A stretch of DNA of 64,000 nucleotides from Piscinibacter sp. HJYY11 (lineage in GTDB: Bacteria > Pseudomonadota > Gammaproteobacteria > Burkholderiales > Burkholderiaceae_C), in contig NZ_JAERQZ010000001.1 of assembly GCF_016735515.1 (NCBI RefSeq), positions 3,770,746-3,834,745 on the forward strand. Direction: 5' to 3'. The notes under the pieces are model-generated. The model worked only from the letters and a program-made list of their open reading frames with translations, was not told the origin of the DNA and did no database searches. The stretch's first letter is position 1. Every line of letters starts with the position of its first letter. A program made the translations under genes and the position numbers. Shown here one piece after another: positions 1 through 8,252 of this stretch.

Positions 1-374
1 AGGGTGAACTCGCCGCGCACGTCCAGCGGCGCGTCGCGCTGCCAGCGCCACCGCTTCGCCACGAAATACGCCACCGGGTGCGCTTCGCTGGCGAGGTAGC
101 TGCGGCGCATCACCCCGTCGAGCGGCGGCACGCCGGTATTGACCGAGGCGGTGCGCACTTCGATCGACACCTCGCCGGTGCCGGCCGTGGCGTCGAGCTC
201 GAGGCTGCCGCGGATGTCGTCGAAGCGGCCGCGGCTGGTCGAGGTCCCGAAATGCATCACCTCCCAGTGCACCCGTGTGTGGCCGGGGTCGAGCAGGTAG
301 GTCGTCGGCTGCGCATGCGCAGAAAAGGCCAGCCACGAGAGCAGGCACCCACCCACGAGGGGAATACGGCGCAT
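1..374 (-). CDS. YceI family periplasmic protein (3' part beyond window)
   Basis: Reading leftward from an ATG at 372-374 the frame stays open to base 1, so the C-terminal part lies outside the window. The N-terminus is a signal peptide ending near SAHA, followed by a YceI lipocalin-fold start (LDPGHTRVHWEV) and the family segments GTSTSRGRFDD and NTGVPPLDGVMR. YceI proteins bind long-chain isoprenoid or amphiphilic ligands in the periplasm; the ligand here is unknown. It resembles the YceI gene at 2404-2973 and is divergent from the hybrid kinase at 487. Family assignment is firm. Confidence 0.85.
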   Translation of the reverse strand, partial: MRRIPLVGGCLLSWLAFSAHAQPTTYLLDPGHTRVHWEVMHFGTSTSRGRFDDIRGSLELDATAGTGEVSIEVRTASVNTGVPPLDGVMRRSYLASEAHPVAYFVAKRWRWQRDAPLDVRGEFT

Positions 375-486
375 GGCGGTGCACAAACTGTGGGCAAGCG
401 TGATCAATGGCATGTGAGTACTCGTCATCCGCAGGTGCCTAAAACGGGGGGTCTCGGGATAATGCGCCAATCTGATCAGAGGGTAG

Positions 487-2319
487 ATGGGCAGGTGGGC
501 GGGGATGTCAAAAGAATTGCGAACGCCACCGCACATCGTCGATCGGGCCATGGCCGACGCCCTTGGCGCTGACGCCAGCCTGGCGCAGCGCGTGCAAGAC
601 GCGCAGACCGCCATGCTCTATGAGCGCGCGCAGACCTCCACGCTCGCCGGCATGGGCTTCGCACTGCTGGTGTGCGTGGGCCTTCTCCCCTATGTCGACC
701 CGCGCCTGGCCTGGGGCTGGTTCGTGCTGCGCTGCGGGGTCTCGGTGCTGCGGCTCGTGCTCACCCACCAGTTCGTGCGCTCCACGCTGCCGAGCAACCG
801 CACCTGGCGGGGCTGGCTGGAGGCCACGCTCGTCGCCGACGGCTTCACCTGGGGCCTGGCCGCGGTCTCGCTGCCGGCCACCACCAGCCCGCACGTGGTC
901 GCGCTGCTGCTCACCGCGCTGGTGGGCGTGGCGGCGATCGGCATGTTCGTGCTGCAGCCGAGCTGCCGCGCGAGTGCCTTCTTCCTGTTGTCGATGCTGC
1001 TGCCCGCGGGGGCCGACCAGATGCTGACCGGCACCCGCTACGGCCTCTTCGCCGGCGTGGGCCTGTGGGTCTTTCTCGCACTGGTGATGGTGGAGGCGCG
1101 CCGCTCCGAGGCGCGCATCCGCGAGCTGCTCACGCTGCGCTTCACCACCGACCGCATCTCCGAGGAGCGGGCCGAGGCCCTGCGGCTTGCGCAGCGGCAG
1201 AGCAGCGTGAAGAGCCAGTTCCTCGCGACCATGAGCCACGAGATGCGCACGCCGCTGCACGGCATCCTCGGACTCACGCGCATGCTGCGCAAGGACGGCG
1301 CCATCCAGCCCGAGAAAAAACCCGACGAGCAGCTTCAGCTCATCGAGCGTGCCGGCGAGCACCTGCTGACGCTCATCAACGACATCCTCGATTTCTCCAA
1401 GCTCGAGGCGGGGCAGGTGCGCCTGTCGCCGCAGACCTTCGACCTAGCTGCGCTGATCGACGACGTGGTGTCGCTGTCGGTGCCGGGCGCCTTCCAGTCC
1501 GGCCTGTCGCTCACGACACGGCTGCACATGCCGCGGCCCTGTTATGTGCGCGGCGACCCGTCGCGCCTGCGCCAGGTGCTGCACAACCTGATCGGCAACG
1601 CGATCAAGTTCACTGAAGCCGGGGCCGTGACGGTGGTGGCCAAGCACCGCGGCTCGCGCACGCGCATCGCGGTGCACGACACCGGCGTCGGCATCCCGGC
1701 CGACGAGCTGCCGCGCATCTTCGACGCCTTCCACCAGGCCGACAGCTCCTTCACCCGCCGCTACGGCGGCACCGGCCTCGGCCTCACCATCGCCCGTGAG
1801 CTCGCGCGCGCGATGGGCGGCGACCTCGTGTGCACCAGCCAGCAGGGCCGCGGGTCTTGTTTCACCGTGACGGTGGAGCTGCCCGAAGCGCGCAACCCGG
1901 CGCCCGCAACGCCCGACGACGCCGCCGATCGGGTGCCGCTGCAAGGGCGTGTGCTGCTGGCCGAGGACAACCCCGTCAACGCCCTCGTGGCCGAGGCGGC
2001 ACTGAAGAACATGGGGCTCACGGTCGAGCTGGTCGAAGACGGCCTGCAGGCCGTGGCCTCGTTCCGCGCCTCACCGCCCGACCTGGTGCTGCTCGATTGC
2101 CAGATGCCGGTGATGGACGGCTTCGAGGCCGCGCGCCGCATCCGCGAGCACGAAGGCGAGCAGGGCCTGCAGCGCACGCCGGTGGTGGCGCTGACGGCGA
2201 ATGCCCTGCAAGGCGACCGCGAACAGAGCCTCGCGGCGGGCATGGACGATCACCTCGCCAAGCCGTTCAAGGACGAGGACCTGCGCGCCGTGCTGCGCAG
2301 GCACCTCGTGCCGGCCTGA
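487..2319 (+). CDS. Hybrid sensor histidine kinase/response regulator
   Basis: The N-terminal 200 residues hold six or seven hydrophobic segments and no recognised sensor domain. A HisKA domain follows with phospho-acceptor His near residue 251 (ATMSHEMRTPLHG), then an HATPase_c domain (N box LIGNAIKFTEAG, G boxes DTGVGI and GTGLGL). The C-terminal receiver domain has its phospho-Asp in LLDCQMPVMDG. It would autophosphorylate and relay to its own receiver; no Hpt domain or partner regulator is adjacent. AGAGGG lies four bases before the ATG at 487; an ATG at 505 is an alternative start. Signal and output are unknown. Confidence 0.92.
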   Translation: MGRWAGMSKELRTPPHIVDRAMADALGADASLAQRVQDAQTAMLYERAQTSTLAGMGFALLVCVGLLPYVDPRLAWGWFVLRCGVSVLRLVLTHQFVRSTLPSNRTWRGWLEATLVADGFTWGLAAVSLPATTSPHVVALLLTALVGVAAIGMFVLQPSCRASAFFLLSMLLPAGADQMLTGTRYGLFAGVGLWVFLALVMVEARRSEARIRELLTLRFTTDRISEERAEALRLAQRQSSVKSQFLATMSHEMRTPLHGILGLTRMLRKDGAIQPEKKPDEQLQLIERAGEHLLTLINDILDFSKLEAGQVRLSPQTFDLAALIDDVVSLSVPGAFQSGLSLTTRLHMPRPCYVRGDPSRLRQVLHNLIGNAIKFTEAGAVTVVAKHRGSRTRIAVHDTGVGIPADELPRIFDAFHQADSSFTRRYGGTGLGLTIARELARAMGGDLVCTSQQGRGSCFTVTVELPEARNPAPATPDDAADRVPLQGRVLLAEDNPVNALVAEAALKNMGLTVELVEDGLQAVASFRASPPDLVLLDCQMPVMDGFEAARRIREHEGEQGLQRTPVVALTANALQGDREQSLAAGMDDHLAKPFKDEDLRAVLRRHLVPA

Positions 2320-2325
2320 CGACAG

Positions 2326-2394
2326 CCCCTCGCGCGCCGAGTACGGCGCACGATCCCCCGAGGGGATGCCGCCCGGCTTGGGGCGGCCCGGCGC
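2326..2394 (-). repeat. Dispersed 69-bp intergenic repeat, copy 1
   Basis: This 69-bp segment after the hybrid kinase matches, in inverted orientation, the segment after rpe at 45785-45853. Both contain CCCCTCG..CGAGGGG blocks and a GC-rich hairpin with a four-base loop (GCGCCG-AGTA-CGGCGC here). Each sits just downstream of a stop codon, so it may act as a terminator or be an extragenic repeat typical of this genome. Confidence 0.6.
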
Positions 2395-2403
2395 TCGGGC
2401 GGC

Positions 2404-2973
2404 TTACTGCTTGACCGCTTCGACTTGAATGAGCAGCTTGATGTTGTCAGGGATGCCCGGCACGCCGTAGTTGTTGCCGAACTGCGTGCGCTGGATCGTG
2501 GTCTCGAAGTCGCCACCGCACACCTCGCGCTTGAGCATCGGGTTCTGGTAGCAGTTGAAGTTGGTGGCGGTCAGCGTCACCGGCTGCGTCTTGCCCAGGA
2601 AGGTGAGCGTGCCCGCCACGGTGGTGACCTTGTCGCCGTTGAAGGTGAACTTGTCGCCCACGAACTTGGCGGTCGGGTGCTCGGCGGCGTTGAAGAAGTC
2701 CTTGCTCTTCAGGTGGCCGTCGAGCGGGCCCACGCCGGTGCTGACCGAGGTGGTGTCGATGGTGATCTCGGCCTTGCCGGTCTTGGCGGCCTTGTCGAAA
2801 CTCACGCTGCCTTCCTTCTTGTCGAAACGGCCGCGGAGCGTGCTGGTGCCGAAGTGCTTGGCCTCGAAGTTCACGAAGGTGTGCGTCGGGTCGATCGCAT
2901 AGGTGGCGCTTTGCGCCTGGGCGACGCCGGCAACGGCGACGAGGGCGGTGACGAGCAGGGTCTTCTTGATCAT
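2404..2973 (-). CDS. YceI family periplasmic protein
   Basis: 189 residues. A signal peptide (cleavage after GVAQAQ) is followed by a complete YceI domain: AIDPTHTFVNFEAKH, STLRGRFDKKEG, and NCYQNPMLKREVCGGDFE with two cysteines that could form a disulfide. YceI proteins are periplasmic lipocalin-like binders of isoprenoid-type ligands. It is the last of three same-strand genes (cytochrome b561, YceI, YceI), a layout common in proteobacteria and suggesting a quinone- or redox-linked role. The 40-bp gap to the upstream YceI gene supports co-transcription. Confidence 0.93.
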   Translation of the reverse strand: MIKKTLLVTALVAVAGVAQAQSATYAIDPTHTFVNFEAKHFGTSTLRGRFDKKEGSVSFDKAAKTGKAEITIDTTSVSTGVGPLDGHLKSKDFFNAAEHPTAKFVGDKFTFNGDKVTTVAGTLTFLGKTQPVTLTATNFNCYQNPMLKREVCGGDFETTIQRTQFGNNYGVPGIPDNIKLLIQVEAVKQ

Positions 2974-3013
2974 GGAACAGCTTCCTGTTGGTGGGGAGGG
3001 GAGGGGTCGGGAA

Positions 3014-3571
3014 TCAGAGCGGGGCCACGCCGGTCAAGGCGAACTTCAGCTTGACCTGCACGTCGTTGGCCACCATCGAGGTGTCTTTCCAGTCACCGTC
3101 GCCGATCTTGAAATCGAGGCGCTTGAGCGTGAAGCCGCCGGTGGCGGTGGTGGTGCCGCCGGCTTGTGCCAGCGCGACCGGCACGACGATGTTCTGGCTC
3201 GCGCCCTTGATCGTCAGCTTGCCGGCCACCTCGAACTTGCCGGGGCCGGTGGCCTTGACGGCCGTCGACTGGAAGCTCGCCTGCGGGAAGGCCTTGGTAT
3301 TGAACCAGTCGGGCTTGGCCACTTCGGCCTCGGTCTCGCTGGAGCCGAAGCTCACGCTCGCGAGGTCGACCGTGAAGGCGATCTTGGCCGCGTCGGGCTT
3401 CTTCGGGTCGAACGCCACTTGGGCGTCGAACTTCTTGAACTTGCCGTCGACGGGCACGCCCATCTGCTTGCTGGTGAAGGCGATCTCGCTCTGGGCCGGC
3501 ACCAGCTTCTGCTGGGCCGAGGCGCCGAAGGCGAGGGTGGCGAGCGCCATGGAGACAAGGAGTGTTTTCAT
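3014..3571 (-). CDS. YceI family periplasmic protein
   Basis: 185 residues from the ATG at 3569-3571; the frame is open farther upstream but that part is antisense of the cytochrome gene. The signal peptide is MKTLLVSMALATLAFGASAQ, followed by a YceI domain (VPAQSEIAFTSKQMGVPVDG, FNTKAFPQASF, RLDFKIGDGDWKDT). It belongs to the subgroup with a conserved GVPVDG motif rather than the CYQN subgroup of the next gene. It lies 29 bp downstream of the cytochrome b561 gene and is probably co-transcribed with it. Confidence 0.92.
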   Translation of the reverse strand: MKTLLVSMALATLAFGASAQQKLVPAQSEIAFTSKQMGVPVDGKFKKFDAQVAFDPKKPDAAKIAFTVDLASVSFGSSETEAEVAKPDWFNTKAFPQASFQSTAVKATGPGKFEVAGKLTIKGASQNIVVPVALAQAGGTTTATGGFTLKRLDFKIGDGDWKDTSMVANDVQVKLKFALTGVAPL

Positions 3572-3600
3572 TTGGAGCGGTCCTTTCAACCGCAGAAGTG

Positions 3601-4137
3601 TCAGCCGCGCAGGGACATGCGGCTGATGAGACCGTCGCGGTCGATGAACTGGTGCTTGAGCGCCGCGGCGATGTGCATCACCACCAGGGCCGCCAACGCG
3701 TACGCCAGGTAGGCGTGCCAGGGCTTGATCGCCTCGGCCAGGGCCTTGTCCGGCGAGACGAAGTCGGGCAAGGGCAACACGCCGAACCAGACGATGGGGA
3801 AGCCAGCCGCCGAGCTGTAGGCCCAGCCGACCAGCGGCACCGCGAAGAAGAGCGCGTACAGCGCCCAGTGCGTGGCATGCGCGGCACCGCGCTGCCAGGC
3901 CGGCATGGGCGGGTCGGCCGGCGGCCGGTGCGTCAGGCGCCACAGGAGGCGCAGGGCCGAGAGCGCGAGGATGGTCACCCCCGCCCACTTGTGCCAGTTG
4001 TAGTACTTGAGGCGCTGCGGGGAGAAGGGCAGGTCACTCATGTAGACGCCCATGCCAAACGCGCCGACGATCGCCAGCGCCAGGACCCAGTGGAAGGCAA
4101 TGGCGACCGTGCTGTAGCGGGTGCGGGGTGTGTTCAT
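3601..4137 (-). CDS. cybB: Cytochrome b561 family membrane protein
   Basis: 178 residues with four predicted transmembrane helices. Histidines fit heme-b ligation in the b561/Ni-Fe-hydrogenase b-type family: IAFHWVLAL in helix 1, NWHKWAG in helix 2, and LAYALAALVVMHIAAALKH in helix 4. Members carry electrons between quinol and periplasmic acceptors. First gene of the cybB-yceI-yceI set on the minus strand, so the two YceI proteins probably serve the same redox process. The gene symbol follows E. coli usage and is approximate. Confidence 0.9.
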   Translation of the reverse strand: MNTPRTRYSTVAIAFHWVLALAIVGAFGMGVYMSDLPFSPQRLKYYNWHKWAGVTILALSALRLLWRLTHRPPADPPMPAWQRGAAHATHWALYALFFAVPLVGWAYSSAAGFPIVWFGVLPLPDFVSPDKALAEAIKPWHAYLAYALAALVVMHIAAALKHQFIDRDGLISRMSLRG

Positions 4138-4342
4138 GAGGTTGGCACTCTACGGAAGCGGCGTTCGAAGCCGTTCACCGACCTTGATGTGAGCCTTCAA
4201 ATTTTTGAACGTCCGGAGTGTCCGCTCAGACCGAGGGCTTACGCAAAAGTGCCGACACGCAAACCCTGAGCGGACTTTCCCTAGGACGGGTTCGGCGCAT
4301 CTTGCAGTGACGCACAGCACTCTTAGACTCGGCCCTCGGCAG

Positions 4343-4376
4343 TTCAGGTAACTGAATTCCGTTCAATTGGCTGAAC
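4343..4376. promoter_or_regulatory. Twin palindromes upstream of the iclR-like gene
   Basis: Two short inverted repeats lie 13-46 bp before the iclR start: TTCAG-GTAA-CTGAA at 4343-4356 and GTTCA-N6-TGAAC at 4361-4376. Their half-sites are related (TTCA/TGAA). IclR proteins bind such palindromes in their own promoters, so these are candidate operators controlling the iclR-liv operon. Confidence 0.5.
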
Positions 4377-4388
4377 ATCGAACCCTGC

Positions 4389-5189
4389 ATGCAACCCGCC
4401 GTGGCCACCGCACCTTCCACCGCCAAGCCCGCCCTCGTGCCGGCCGTGGCGCGTGCCATGGCGCTGCTGGACCTGCTGGAAAAGGAGCGTGGCCCGATGA
4501 GCCTGGCCAAGCTGTCGACCAGCCTCGCGCTGCCCAAGAGCAGTGTGCATGGCCTGTGCAACACCCTGGTGGCCCTGGGGTACCTGCGCCGCCAGGACGA
4601 CGGCGCCTTCTACATCGGCCCGCGCGTGATGGGTCTCGCGCATGCGTTTGCCGAAGCGACCACGCCGGCGCAGGAGTTCGAGCGCCTGTGGGCGAGCCTC
4701 GGCACCGTGCCCCAGGAGACGCTCATCCTCTCGGTGCTCGACGGCACCGACGTCGTCTACGTCGGCGTGCGCAACGGCATGCGCCCGCTCGGCATGGCCT
4801 TCAGCGTGGGCATGCGCCTGCCGGCCCACCGTGCCGCGACCGGCCGCGCGATGCTGGCGTTCCACGACGAAGCCTGGGTCAAGCAGCTCTACCCGGCGGC
4901 GCGACTGCCCGCCTACATGAACCTGCCGGCCATGCGCCGCAGCGACCTGCTGGCCGAGCTGACCGAAACCCGCGAGCGCGGCTTCAGCATCGACGACGAG
5001 AGCGTGCGCCAGGGCGTGTACTGCCTGGCCGCGCCGGTGCGCGCTGCTTCGGGCGAAGTCGTGGCCGGCCTGGGCGTGTGCATGCAGAAGGCCGGGCTCA
5101 AGCCGCGCTTCGTCGCCCAGCAGCGCGACACCGTCATCGACCTCGCCCGCCGCCTCTCGGAACGGCTCGGTGCCTCTCCCCAAAAGTAA
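4389..5189 (+). CDS. IclR family transcriptional regulator
   Basis: 266 residues. The N-terminal winged helix-turn-helix covers about residues 20-80 (LAKLSTSLALPKSSVHGLC is the recognition region). A GAF-like IclR effector domain follows (SVGMRLPAHRAATGRAMLAF; ERGFSIDDESVRQGVYCLAAPV). IclR regulators sense small organic acids or aromatic compounds. The next gene, livG, starts 11 bp downstream, so the regulator appears to be the first gene of the transporter operon it controls, with twin palindromes just upstream for autoregulation. Confidence 0.93.
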   Translation: MQPAVATAPSTAKPALVPAVARAMALLDLLEKERGPMSLAKLSTSLALPKSSVHGLCNTLVALGYLRRQDDGAFYIGPRVMGLAHAFAEATTPAQEFERLWASLGTVPQETLILSVLDGTDVVYVGVRNGMRPLGMAFSVGMRLPAHRAATGRAMLAFHDEAWVKQLYPAARLPAYMNLPAMRRSDLLAELTETRERGFSIDDESVRQGVYCLAAPVRAASGEVVAGLGVCMQKAGLKPRFVAQQRDTVIDLARRLSERLGASPQK

Positions 5190-5200
5190 AGCGACGACCC

Positions 5201-5971
5201 ATGAGCGACATCATTCTCGAAACGCGCAAGCTCACCAAAGAGTTCAAGGGCTTCGTCGCCGTCAACCAGGTCGACCTGAAGGTCAAGCGCGGCCACATCC
5301 ACGCGCTGATCGGCCCCAACGGTGCCGGCAAGACCACCTGCTTCAACCTGCTCACGCACTTCATCACGCCGACCTCGGGCCAGATCGTCTTCAACGGCAA
5401 CGACATCACCGGCGAGGCGCCGGCCCACATCGCGCGGCGCGGCATCATCCGCTCGTTCCAGATCTCGGCGGTGTTCCCCCACCTCACGGTGCTCGAGAAC
5501 GTGCGCGTGGCCCTGCAGCGCAAGCTCGGCACCTCGTTCCACTTCTGGAAGCCCGAGCGCTCGCTGCACACGCTGAACGACCGTGCCCTCGAGCTCTTGC
5601 GACAGGTCGACCTCGAGAGCTACGCCGAGCACACGACGGTGGAGCTCAGCTACGGCCGCAAGCGTGCGCTCGAGATCGCCACCACGCTCGCGATGGAGCC
5701 CGAGCTGATGCTGCTCGACGAGCCCACGCAGGGCATGGGCCTGGAAGACGTGGACCGCATCCGCTCGCTGATCAAGAAAGTCTCAGCCAACCGCACCATC
5801 CTGATGGTGGAGCACAACATGAGCGTGGTGGCCAGCATCGCCGACACCATCACCGTGCTGCAACGTGGGGCCACGCTGGCCGAAGGGCCGTATGCCGAGG
5901 TGTCGAAGAACCCGGCGGTGATCGAGGCGTACATGGGCTCTGCGAATGTCGAACTGAAGGGGGCGCATTGA
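5201..5971 (+). CDS. livG: Branched-chain amino acid/organic acid ABC transporter ATPase, LivG type
   Basis: 256 residues. Walker A is GPNGAGKT near residue 40, followed by the Q-loop and the LivG-type insert (HIARRGIIRSFQISAVFPHLTV). The signature is LSYGRKRALEI, a variant of LSGGQ with YG, and Walker B is LMLLDEPTQGMG. It powers uptake by LivH/LivM of a substrate delivered by the binding protein at 7033. The family covers branched-chain amino acids, amides and aromatic acids; the IclR partner slightly favours an aromatic or organic acid. An intergenic repeat block separates it from livF. Confidence 0.93.
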   Translation: MSDIILETRKLTKEFKGFVAVNQVDLKVKRGHIHALIGPNGAGKTTCFNLLTHFITPTSGQIVFNGNDITGEAPAHIARRGIIRSFQISAVFPHLTVLENVRVALQRKLGTSFHFWKPERSLHTLNDRALELLRQVDLESYAEHTTVELSYGRKRALEIATTLAMEPELMLLDEPTQGMGLEDVDRIRSLIKKVSANRTILMVEHNMSVVASIADTITVLQRGATLAEGPYAEVSKNPAVIEAYMGSANVELKGAH

Positions 5972-6003
5972 GATGAAGCTTGCCCCTTCGACGATTGGCG
6001 CGA

Positions 6004-6103
6004 GCCGACGCTACCGGGTGACCGGCTCCGCTCATGTCCCCCGGCCAGGCTGCGCCTGGCCTCCTCCTTTACTTCGCTGCGCCGGTCACCCGGCAGCGTC
6101 GGC
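6004..6103. repeat. Long imperfect hairpin in livG-livF spacer
   Basis: The 23-bp arms at 6004-6026 and 6081-6103 are inverted repeats with one mismatch (start GCCGACGCTACCGG, mate end CCGGCAGCGTCGGC). A smaller perfect hairpin with 8-bp arms (GGCCAGGC-TGC-GCCTGGCC) lies at 6043-6061. Transcribed RNA would form a branched structure that could reduce or stabilise expression of genes downstream of livG. Confidence 0.75.
6033..6075 (+). repeat. REP-like unit, copy 1
   Basis: The unit is CATGTCCCCC, then a GC-rich hairpin, then CTCCTCCTTTACTTC. Its mate lies in inverted orientation at 6183-6227. The flanking blocks are identical in both copies while the hairpin sequence differs (GGCCAGGC stem here). 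Conservation of flanks with compensating stems is typical of repetitive extragenic palindromes. Confidence 0.65.
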
Positions 6104-6182
6104 CAGGCACGACGGTGGCACGCATGGCTCGTGGCGTGCCAGGGCCGTGGCTTGCTCGCTGCGGTGGGGCGCCGTGTGGAGT

Positions 6183-6227
6183 GAAGTAAAGGAGGAGAGG
6201 CGGGCGCAGCCCGCCTCGGGGGACATG
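6183..6227 (-). repeat. REP-like unit, copy 2 (inverted)
   Basis: Inverted mate of 6033-6075. GAAGTAAAGGAGGAG lies at 6183-6197, a 7-bp hairpin GGCGGGC-GCA-GCCCGCC at 6199-6215, and GGGGGACATG at 6218-6227. The flanks are exact reverse complements of copy 1. Confidence 0.65.
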
Positions 6228-6288
6228 AACGGAACACGGCGCCCCGCCGCAGCGAGCCTGCGCAGTCCGCAGCAAAGGACCCATTGAG

Positions 6289-6993
6289 ATGCCCACCAAG
6301 TTTCTAGAAGTCAAAGAACTACAAGGCTGGTACGGCGAGAGCCACGTCCTGCACGGCGTGAACTTCCACGTCGACGAAGGCGAAGTCGTCACGCTGCTCG
6401 GCCGCAATGGCGCGGGCCGCACCAGCACGCTGCGCGCGATCATGGGCCTCATCGGCTCGCGCAAGGGCAGCGTGAAGGTGAAGGGCCAGGAGGTGATCAC
6501 CCTCCCCACCCACCGCATCGCAAGGCTCGGCCTCGGCTACTGCCCCGAGGAGCGCGGCATCTTCTCCACGCTCTCGTGCGAAGAGAACCTGATGCTGCCG
6601 CCCAAGCAGGCCGAGGGTGGCATGAGCATCGCGCAGATCTACGACATGTTTCCCAACCTGAAAGAGCGCGCCAGCAGCCAGGGCACGCGGCTTTCAGGCG
6701 GCGAGCAGCAGATGCTGGCGGTCGCGCGCATCCTGCGCACCGGCGCCAAGCTGCTGCTGCTCGATGAAATCTCGGAAGGCCTCGCACCCGTCATCGTGCA
6801 GAAGCTCGCCGAGATGGTGGTCGCTCTGCGCAAGCAGGGCTACACCATCGTGATGGTGGAGCAGAACTTCCGCTTCGCCGCGCCGCTGGCCGACCGCTTC
6901 CTCGTCATGGAGCACGGCCGGATCCTCCAGGAGTTCACCCAAGCCCAACTGCCTGACCGCATGGCCCAGCTCCACGAGTACCTGGGCGTTTGA
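6289..6993 (+). CDS. livF: Branched-chain amino acid/organic acid ABC transporter ATPase, LivF type
   Basis: 234 residues, the usual LivF length. The P-loop reads GRNGAGRT with arginine in place of the invariant lysine. The signature is LSGGEQQML, Walker B is LLLLDEISEGLAP, and the switch histidine region is EQNFRF. It forms the ATPase pair with LivG. The Lys-to-Arg change normally impairs ATP hydrolysis, but I recall similar P-loops in some LivF-like proteins, so loss of function should not be assumed. The start ATG overlaps the right copy of the 10-bp repeat flanking the upstream block. Confidence 0.92.
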   Translation: MPTKFLEVKELQGWYGESHVLHGVNFHVDEGEVVTLLGRNGAGRTSTLRAIMGLIGSRKGSVKVKGQEVITLPTHRIARLGLGYCPEERGIFSTLSCEENLMLPPKQAEGGMSIAQIYDMFPNLKERASSQGTRLSGGEQQMLAVARILRTGAKLLLLDEISEGLAPVIVQKLAEMVVALRKQGYTIVMVEQNFRFAAPLADRFLVMEHGRILQEFTQAQLPDRMAQLHEYLGV

Positions 6994-7032
6994 CCTGCTC
7001 GCTCTGTCTCTCACCACCCTTAGGAGAAACAC

Positions 7033-8241
7033 ATGATGAAACTCAAGAACATCGCAGCCGCCGCCACCCTGGCCTGCGCATCCGCACTCGTGCCGGCACA
7101 GGCGCAGATCTCGGGCGACGTGATCCGCATCGGCTTCATCACCGACATGTCGGGCCTGTACTCCGACATCGACGGCCCGGCCGGCGTCGAAGCCATCAGG
7201 ATGGCCATCGCCGACGCGGGCGGCAAGATCAACGGCAAGACGATCGAGCTCGTCTCGGCCGACCACCAGAACAAGCCCGACATCGCCGCCGCCAAGGCGC
7301 GCGAGTGGTTCGACACCAACGGCCTCGACATGCTGATCGGCGGCACCAACTCCGGCACCAGCCTGGCCATGGCCAAGGTCGCGGCCGAGAAGAAGAAGCT
7401 CTTCATCTCGGTGGGCGCCGCCACCTCGGCGCTGACCAACGAGCAGTGCAACCCCTACACCGTGCACTGGGCCTACGACACCGTGGCCCTCGCCAAGGGC
7501 ACCGGCAACGCGGTCGTGAAGGCCGGTGGCAAGAGCTGGTACTTCCTGCAGGCCGACTACGCCTTCGGCGCGCAGCTGATGAACGACACCTCGTCCGTGG
7601 TCAAGGCCGCCGGCGGCAACATCGTGGGCTCGGTGAAGCACCCGCTGTCGGCGAGTGACTTCTCGTCCTTCCTGCTGCAGGCGCAGTCGAGCAAGGCGCA
7701 GATCCTGGGCCTGGCCAACGCCGGTGGCGACACCATCAACAGCATCAAGGCGGCCAACGAGTTCGGCATCACCAAGACGATGAAGCTCGCCGGCCTCTTG
7801 ATGTTCATCAACGACGTGCACTCGCTGGGCCTCAACGCCACGCAGGGCATGTACCTCACCGACAGCTGGTACTGGAACCGCGACCCCGAGACGCGCGCCT
7901 GGAGCCGCAAGTTCTTCGAGAAGATCAAGCGCATGCCCTCGTCCATCCAGGCCGGTGACTACTCGGCCGCGTTCAACTACCTGGCCGCGGTGAAGGCGAC
8001 CGGCAGCGACGATGCCGACAAGGTGCTCGCCCAGATGAAGAAGGGCAAGGTCAACGACATCTTCGCCAAGGGCGGCTACATCCGCGACGACGGCCGCATG
8101 GTGCACGACATGTACCTGATGCAGGTGAAGACGCCGAAGGAATCGACCGAGCCGTGGGACTACTACAAGGTCGTCGAAACCTTCAAGGGCGATGTCGCCT
8201 GGACGACCAAAGCGGAATCAAAGTGCGCTTTGTGGAAGTAA
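7033..8241 (+). CDS. ABC transporter periplasmic substrate-binding protein, LivK-like
   Basis: 402 residues beginning with a signal peptide (cleavage near PAQA-QI). The type I periplasmic binding fold starts with VIRIGFITDMSGLYSDIDGP and carries motifs of the Peripla_BP_6 family (GGTNSGTSLAMAKVA, TMKLAGLLMFINDVHSLGL). It captures the substrate for the LivGFHM complex. Long LivK-like proteins of this kind in Burkholderiales often serve aromatic acids, amides or other non-amino-acid ligands, so the ligand is left open. AGGAG precedes the double ATG at 7033/7036. Confidence 0.9.
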   Translation: MMKLKNIAAAATLACASALVPAQAQISGDVIRIGFITDMSGLYSDIDGPAGVEAIRMAIADAGGKINGKTIELVSADHQNKPDIAAAKAREWFDTNGLDMLIGGTNSGTSLAMAKVAAEKKKLFISVGAATSALTNEQCNPYTVHWAYDTVALAKGTGNAVVKAGGKSWYFLQADYAFGAQLMNDTSSVVKAAGGNIVGSVKHPLSASDFSSFLLQAQSSKAQILGLANAGGDTINSIKAANEFGITKTMKLAGLLMFINDVHSLGLNATQGMYLTDSWYWNRDPETRAWSRKFFEKIKRMPSSIQAGDYSAAFNYLAAVKATGSDDADKVLAQMKKGKVNDIFAKGGYIRDDGRMVHDMYLMQVKTPKESTEPWDYYKVVETFKGDVAWTTKAESKCALWK

Positions 8242-8252
8242 GAGCCAGCCAC

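Larger units (their letters stand above)
5966..6291. repeat. REP/MITE-like repeat block between livG and livF, with 10-bp flanking direct repeat
   Basis: The 317 bp between livG and livF contain no gene but are packed with inverted repeats. The 10-mer CATTGAGATG occurs at both edges (5966-5975, overlapping the livG stop, and 6282-6291, overlapping the livF start). An uninterrupted junction would therefore place the livF ATG directly after the livG stop. This is what an insertion with target duplication would leave. No terminal inverted repeat at the exact edges was found, so a transposase-made MITE is not proven. Confidence 0.6.

Noticed and set aside
508..1362. Long minus-strand frame antisense to the hybrid kinase
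   Set aside because: High GC leaves antisense frames open; the translation is rich in His/Ala/Arg with no domain, while the plus strand encodes a clear kinase.
3572..3988. Upstream extension of the second YceI frame
   Set aside because: It is antisense of the cytochrome b561 gene; a signal peptide begins at the ATG at 3571.
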